This document shows, piece by piece, positions 21,922 to 26,385 of a stretch of DNA of 26,385 nucleotides. Source of the stretch: CADEDV01 sp964412375 (lineage in GTDB: Bacteria > Bacteroidota > Bacteroidia > Chitinophagales > Chitinophagaceae); NCBI GenBank assembly GCA_964412375.1, contig CAYPOD010000039.1, positions 1 through 26,385 of the forward strand. Direction: 5' to 3'. Positions within the stretch are counted from its first letter, which is position 1, and each line of letters starts with the position of its first letter. The notes under the pieces were generated by a model. It saw nothing but the letters and a program-made list of their open reading frames with translations, ran no database searches and was not told where the DNA came from. The position numbers were made by a program, and so were the translations under genes.

Positions 21922-22616
21922 GGCGAAGATGTTTTTTTCTGCGACCTGTAGCGGCAGGCCTGTTGACGGCAGCCTTGTTTTTTTCATGCAAACAACAAAA
22001 AGGCAAAGAAGAGCCAATGCCTCCATTATGGGATGATATCCAGGCTTTCAAAAAGCAAGACTCTATAGCAATGCCGCCAAATAACGCCATTCTTTTTATT
22101 GGCAGTTCATCCTTCACGTTGTGGACGGATGTGCAGGATTATTTCCCCGGCTACACCGTGATCAACAGGGGTTTTGGCAGTTCTACACTGGCCGACCAGA
22201 TACGGTATGCAAAAGACATCATATTCCCTTATCAGCCTAGACAGGTGGTAATCTATTGCGGCGAAAATGATCTTGCTTTTTCAGATACGGTTAATGCAGT
22301 CATGGTATTGGACAGGTTTAAAACCTTGTTTGGTATGATCAGAGAAAAATTTGCAGACCTCCCGTTGCTCTATATTTCGATGAAACCAAGTCCCAGCCGA
22401 CGTCACCTGATTCCCATGATGCGGGAAGCCAACCAGCTGATAAAAGATTTTCTCGCTTCACAAACGCAGGCTGTTTATTTAGATGTTCACCAGCTAATGC
22501 TGAATGCAAGCGGAGAACCGCTGAGTGAAATATTTCTTGATGACAGCCTGCATATGAATGCCAAAGGATATGCCATCTGGCAAAAAGCCATAGAACCCCA
22601 TTTACTGAAAGATTAA
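21918..22616 (+). CDS. SGNH/GDSL-type hydrolase lipoprotein
   Basis: This 232-aa lipoprotein has signal AALFFSC (Cys24). Its SGNH blocks are FIGSSSFTLW (nucleophile Ser64), NRGFGSST (Gly86 region), YCGENDL (Asn118) and DDSLHMNAKGY (Asp209, His212). Such enzymes are esterases. In carbohydrate loci they often remove acetyl or other acyl groups from glycans. The gene overlaps the phosphoesterase by 4 bp and precedes GH3 by 7 bp, so all are probably one transcript. The exact substrate is unknown, but removal of an ester decoration before GH3 acts would fit the operon. Confidence 0.85.
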   Translation: MRRRCFFLRPVAAGLLTAALFFSCKQQKGKEEPMPPLWDDIQAFKKQDSIAMPPNNAILFIGSSSFTLWTDVQDYFPGYTVINRGFGSSTLADQIRYAKDIIFPYQPRQVVIYCGENDLAFSDTVNAVMVLDRFKTLFGMIREKFADLPLLYISMKPSPSRRHLIPMMREANQLIKDFLASQTQAVYLDVHQLMLNASGEPLSEIFLDDSLHMNAKGYAIWQKAIEPHLLKD

Positions 22617-22623
22617 ACCAGCA

Positions 22624-24900
22624 ATGATGAATAAACTTGTTTTTATCGCAGCAACCCTGTTTTCTTTTTCCTGTTTTGCTCAAACGACGAAGGATGCAAA
22701 GATGAATGTCTTTGTCAGCAACCTGATGAAGAAAATGACACTGGATGAAAAGATCGGGCAACTGAACCTGCTGACACCCGGCGGAGGAGTAGCCACAGGA
22801 GCCGTGGTGAGTTCGGGTGTAGAAACAAAGATCAAAGAAGGAAAAGTGGGTGGACTGTTCGGTGTGATCGGCGCTGATAAAATAAGAAAAGCGCAGGAGA
22901 TAGCTGTCAACAGCAGCCGGCTGAAAATTCCGATGATCTTTGGTTCGGATATCATTCATGGGTATAAAACTATTTTCCCGATACCATTGGGTCTTTCTGC
23001 CAGCTGGGATATGGAACTGATGGAACGCAGTGCAAGAATTGCGGCACTGGAGGCAACCGTAGATGGATTGAACTGGAATTTTTCTCCCATGGTTGATGTG
23101 GCCCGTGATCCCCGCTGGGGCCGCATTGCCGAAGGCGCCGGTGAAGATCCTTATCTCGGCTCACAAATCGCCATTGCCATGGTGAAAGGTTACCAGGGCA
23201 ATGATCTCAGCAAAGACAATACGATGATGGCCTGTGTCAAACACTTTGCATTATATGGCGCTGCAGAGGCAGGCCGTGATTACAATTCCGTTGACATGAG
23301 CAAAGTGAAAATGTATAACGAGTATCTTCCTCCTTATAAAGCAGCGATTGATGCCGGTGTGGGCAGTGTGATGAGTTCATTCAATGATGTGGATGCCATT
23401 CCTGCCACAGGTAATAAATGGTTGCTGACCGATCTGCTGCGGAAAGAATGGGGCTTCAAAGGTTTTGTGGTGAGTGATTACACATCCGTAAATGAAATGA
23501 TTGCGCATGGCATGGGTGATTTGCAGGCCGTTTCGGCACTGTCATTAAGAGCAGGGTTGGATATGGACATGGTGGGAGAAGGATTTTTGACCACACTGAA
23601 AAAATCATTGCAGGAAGGCAAAGTAACCCAGTTACAGATTGACCAGGCCTGCCGCAGAATTCTTGAGGCCAAATACAAATTGGGATTGTTTGATGACCCC
23701 TATCGCTACTGCAATGAAGAAAAAGCAAAGACAACTATTCTGTCTGCTGAGTTCAGAAAGGAAGCAAGAGAATTTGCGGCTAAATCTGCTGTGCTGTTGA
23801 AAAATGATAAACAGGTGTTGCCTTTGAAAAAAACCGGTACCATTGCATTGATCGGGCCACTGGCCAACGATAAAAGCAATATGCTGGGTACATGGGCGGT
23901 ATCGGGTGACCGTAACTTATCTATACCTGTTTTAGACGGCATGAAGAATGTGGCAGGCATGGGGGTAAATATTCTCTATGCGAAAGGCGCAAATATTTCT
24001 GATGACACCGTGTTTGCCAAGAAAGTGAATGTGTTTGGAACAAGAATAGATATTGATAAACGTTCGCCGGATGAAATGCTGAAAGAAGCATTGGATGCAG
24101 CCGGTAAGGCAGATGTGATCGTGGCCGTGGTGGGAGAAGCTTCTGAAATGAGTGGTGAAGCCGCCAGCCGCACGGATATTTCTATTCCTGAAAGCCAAAA
24201 AATACTGATCAGGGCATTGGCGAAAACAGGCAAACCTTTGGCACTGGTGCTGATGACCGGGAGACCGTTAACGATTCCTGAAGAAAAAGAACTGGCTGAT
24301 GCTATTCTTGTAACCTGGCATTCGGGTACCGAAGCCGGAAATGGTATTGCCGATCTTTTGTTTGGCAATTATAATCCTTCCGGAAAACTCACTGCATCTT
24401 TCCCGGTGAATGTGGGACAGGTGCCTGTCTATTACAGCATGAAAAATACAGGCCGCCCATCTGCACCCAATTCACCAAAATTCCAATCCAATTTCCTTGA
24501 TGCACCGAATGAACCATTGTATCCTTTTGGTTATGGCTTGAGTTATACTAATTTTTCTTACAGTGATATTACCCTAAGCAAAAACAGTATGCGTGCTGCA
24601 GAAAGTATCACGGCCACCGTTACAGTGACCAATAACGGCAGTTATGACGGGGAGGAAGTGGTGCAGCTGTATATAAGGGATGTGGTGGCCAGCATCACCA
24701 GGCCTTTAAAAGAATTAAAAGGCTTTCAAAAAATAAAACTCAAAGCCGGTGAGGCGAAAACGATTTCTTTCACTATAAAAATAAATGACCTGAAATTTTA
24801 CAACAGCAACCTGAAGTGGGTGGCCGAGCCGGGAGATTTTAAATTATTCATTGGCACCAATAGCCGTGATGTGAAGGAGGCTGACTTTAAATTACTTTAA
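22624..24900 (+). CDS. GH3 beta-glucosidase, BglX-like
   Basis: This 758-aa protein has a signal peptide (MMNKLVFIAATLFSFSCFAQ) and a full GH3 architecture: an (alpha/beta) barrel (GVIGADKIRKAQEIAVNSSR, PMIFGSDIIHGYKTIFPIPL, MVDVARDPRWGRIAEGAGED), then an alpha/beta sandwich and a C-terminal fibronectin III-like domain (TNNGSYDGEEVVQLYIRD). The nucleophile is Asp285 in VVSDYTS. The likely acid/base lies in GEASEMSGEAASRTD (residues 504-518). GH3 enzymes of this subgroup release glucose from beta-linked oligosaccharides. A related Bacteroides thetaiotaomicron enzyme (BT_3567) is specific for sophorose-type beta-1,2 links, and the GH144 neighbour points the same way. The gene starts 7 bp after the SGNH gene. 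Confidence 0.93.
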   Translation: MMNKLVFIAATLFSFSCFAQTTKDAKMNVFVSNLMKKMTLDEKIGQLNLLTPGGGVATGAVVSSGVETKIKEGKVGGLFGVIGADKIRKAQEIAVNSSRLKIPMIFGSDIIHGYKTIFPIPLGLSASWDMELMERSARIAALEATVDGLNWNFSPMVDVARDPRWGRIAEGAGEDPYLGSQIAIAMVKGYQGNDLSKDNTMMACVKHFALYGAAEAGRDYNSVDMSKVKMYNEYLPPYKAAIDAGVGSVMSSFNDVDAIPATGNKWLLTDLLRKEWGFKGFVVSDYTSVNEMIAHGMGDLQAVSALSLRAGLDMDMVGEGFLTTLKKSLQEGKVTQLQIDQACRRILEAKYKLGLFDDPYRYCNEEKAKTTILSAEFRKEAREFAAKSAVLLKNDKQVLPLKKTGTIALIGPLANDKSNMLGTWAVSGDRNLSIPVLDGMKNVAGMGVNILYAKGANISDDTVFAKKVNVFGTRIDIDKRSPDEMLKEALDAAGKADVIVAVVGEASEMSGEAASRTDISIPESQKILIRALAKTGKPLALVLMTGRPLTIPEEKELADAILVTWHSGTEAGNGIADLLFGNYNPSGKLTASFPVNVGQVPVYYSMKNTGRPSAPNSPKFQSNFLDAPNEPLYPFGYGLSYTNFSYSDITLSKNSMRAAESITATVTVTNNGSYDGEEVVQLYIRDVVASITRPLKELKGFQKIKLKAGEAKTISFTIKINDLKFYNSNLKWVAEPGDFKLFIGTNSRDVKEADFKLL

Positions 24901-24902
24901 TC

Positions 24903-26385
24903 ATGCGAAAGGCCCTTTTCTTTTTATTGATAGGTTGCTCAATGACCGTGGCTGCGCAAACCGCTCAGCAGCCCATGAATATCATCTTCATCCTGTCTGA
25001 TGATCACCGCTATGATGCAATGGGTTTTATGAACAAGATACAGGGGTTGCAAACACCGGGTATGGACAGAATGGCAAAAGAAGGCGCCCATGTAAAAAAT
25101 GCGTTTGTATCAACAGCGCTTTGTTCGCCCAGCAGGGCTTCTATTCTTACCGGCCAGTATGCCCACACTCATACCGTGGTAGATAACGATGCACCATTAC
25201 CGGCCAATCTTGTTTTCTTTCCGCAGTATTTGCAGAAAAAAGGTTACCAGACCTCTTTCTTTGGCAAATGGCACATGGGCAACACCGATGATATGCCGCA
25301 ACCCGGGTTTGATCATTGGTTAAGTTTCCGCGGGCAGGGAGTATATAACAATCCTGTCTTAAATATCAACGGGCAGCGGGTGCCGCAACCCGAAGGAAGC
25401 TATATAACCGATCTGCTCACTGATCATACGATCGAATGGCTGAATAAAAGAGACAGCAAAAAACCATTCTTTGTTTATTTATCACATAAAGGAGTTCATG
25501 CGGAATTTGAACCGGCGAAACGACATGCGGGTATTTATAAAGATATTCCCATCGTTTGCCCGCCTTCTATGTACCTCACGGCAACAGCCGAAAGTAAAAC
25601 ATTCGGCATTGTCACATCTCCGCAAACCAAAGTAAATTATGCCGACATCCCCCAGTGGGTGCGGAACCAGCGCTATAGCTGGCATGGCGTGGATTTCATG
25701 TATCACGGGCAAATTGTGTTTGATGATTTTTACCGTCGCTATCTCGAAACCCTGCAATCCGTAGATGAAAGTATTGAAAGAGTGATCAGTTGGGTGAAGG
25801 AAAACAAACTGAATAAGAATACGATGATCGTTTACATGGGAGATAACGGTTTTTCATTTGGCGAGCATGGCCTGATTGATAAGCGCCATGCTTATGAGGA
25901 ATCCATGCGGGTGCCGATGCTGGTATGGGCGCCGGGAATGGTGAAACCAAACTCAGTAGTGGAGCATGTTGTGATGAATGTGGACCTGGCGCCAACATTT
26001 TTGGAACTGGCCGGCGTGACTAAACCGGCACAGATGCAGGGATTTTCATTTACCAGCCTGTTAAAAGGCACTGCCGCAGGATGGCAGCGTAACAAAGTTT
26101 TTTATGAGTATTACTGGGAATCATCCTTCCCGCAAACACCTACTACGTATGCTGTTCGCACAGACCGCTATAAATACATTTATTATAATGGCGTCTGGGA
26201 CATCAATGAACTGTTCGATTTGCAAAATGATCCATACGAAATGAATAATCTTATACGGGATACGGCGTACCGGAAAATAGGTCTTCAGTTAAAGGATGAA
26301 CTGTTCAACTGGCTGAAAGAAACCAATGGCCTGCAGATACCGCTGAAGAAAACAATTAACCACCGCAATGATAATTTATACAGGG
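24903..26385 (+). CDS. Secreted sulfatase (formylglycine-dependent), cut by window end
   Basis: The frame starts 2 bp after the GH3 stop and stays open to the right edge (494 codons), lacking only a few C-terminal residues. Signal peptide: ALFFLLIGCSMTVAAQ. Sulfatase signature CSPSRASILTG holds Cys74, which must be oxidised to formylglycine by a maturase not present in this window. Metal-binding IIFILSDDHRYD, the GKWHMGN motif, the late MGDNGFSFGEHG and LFDLQNDPYEMNNLI complete the alkaline-phosphatase-like fold of S1 sulfatases. GQGVYNNPVLNINGQ resembles the 'mucin-desulfating' group, but I cannot set the subfamily. It may remove sulfate from a glycan in the same pathway. Confidence 0.92.
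   Translation, partial: MRKALFFLLIGCSMTVAAQTAQQPMNIIFILSDDHRYDAMGFMNKIQGLQTPGMDRMAKEGAHVKNAFVSTALCSPSRASILTGQYAHTHTVVDNDAPLPANLVFFPQYLQKKGYQTSFFGKWHMGNTDDMPQPGFDHWLSFRGQGVYNNPVLNINGQRVPQPEGSYITDLLTDHTIEWLNKRDSKKPFFVYLSHKGVHAEFEPAKRHAGIYKDIPIVCPPSMYLTATAESKTFGIVTSPQTKVNYADIPQWVRNQRYSWHGVDFMYHGQIVFDDFYRRYLETLQSVDESIERVISWVKENKLNKNTMIVYMGDNGFSFGEHGLIDKRHAYEESMRVPMLVWAPGMVKPNSVVEHVVMNVDLAPTFLELAGVTKPAQMQGFSFTSLLKGTAAGWQRNKVFYEYYWESSFPQTPTTYAVRTDRYKYIYYNGVWDINELFDLQNDPYEMNNLIRDTAYRKIGLQLKDELFNWLKETNGLQIPLKKTINHRNDNLYR

Noticed and set aside
1..26385. CRISPR array
   Set aside because: I see no series of regularly spaced repeats anywhere in the window, and no cas gene.

Overview
The window looks like a chromosomal segment of a Bacteroidota bacterium, probably of the Chitinophagaceae. 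Evidence: a complete SusC/SusD polysaccharide utilisation locus (PUL) controlled by a FecI-type sigma factor and a FecR anti-sigma factor; many short type II lipoprotein signals; and Bacteroidota-type promoters (TTTG near -33, TAnnTTTG near -7), the clearest of which precedes tRNA-Asn.

Region 1 (1-2086 and 8557-11255) is ordinary chromosome. It holds the end of a dipeptide-epimerase-like enolase-superfamily gene, a secreted Kazal-type protease inhibitor, an AlkA-like DNA glycosylase, mnmD, tRNA-Asn, a Rieske protein, hflX, an outer-membrane beta-barrel protein and tRNA-Met.

Region 2 (2080-8558) is an AT-rich genomic island of about 6.47 kb inserted at the 3' end of tRNA-Asn. It is bounded by an exact 12-bp direct repeat (2080-2091 and 8547-8558), read here as attL and attR. 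At its left end is a large serine integrase whose reading frame runs through the attachment site into the tRNA. Cargo: a MerR-like regulator, three small genes (two with predicted membrane helices), a 115-nt nested inverted repeat, and a retron-like cassette made of a structured non-coding region, an 81-aa protein, a small XRE-type HTH protein and a reverse transcriptase with the retron NAxxH, FVDD and VTG motifs. The cassette is the best candidate for an undescribed system here. I infer that it is an anti-phage defence retron delivered by a small integrative element without conjugation genes.

Region 3 (11605-26385) is a PUL: ECF sigma factor, FecR, an STN-domain SusC, SusD and a LamG-domain lipoprotein that may bind glycan. 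After an apparent terminator comes a tightly packed enzyme operon: a GH144-type (endo-beta-1,2-glucanase family) lipoprotein, a calcineurin-like phosphoesterase, an SGNH hydrolase, a BglX-like GH3 beta-glucosidase and a formylglycine-type sulfatase cut by the window end. GH144 plus GH3 suggests beta-1,2-glucan (sophoro-oligosaccharide) use; the phosphoesterase, esterase and sulfatase suggest a decorated form of that glycan. Substrate assignment is inference.
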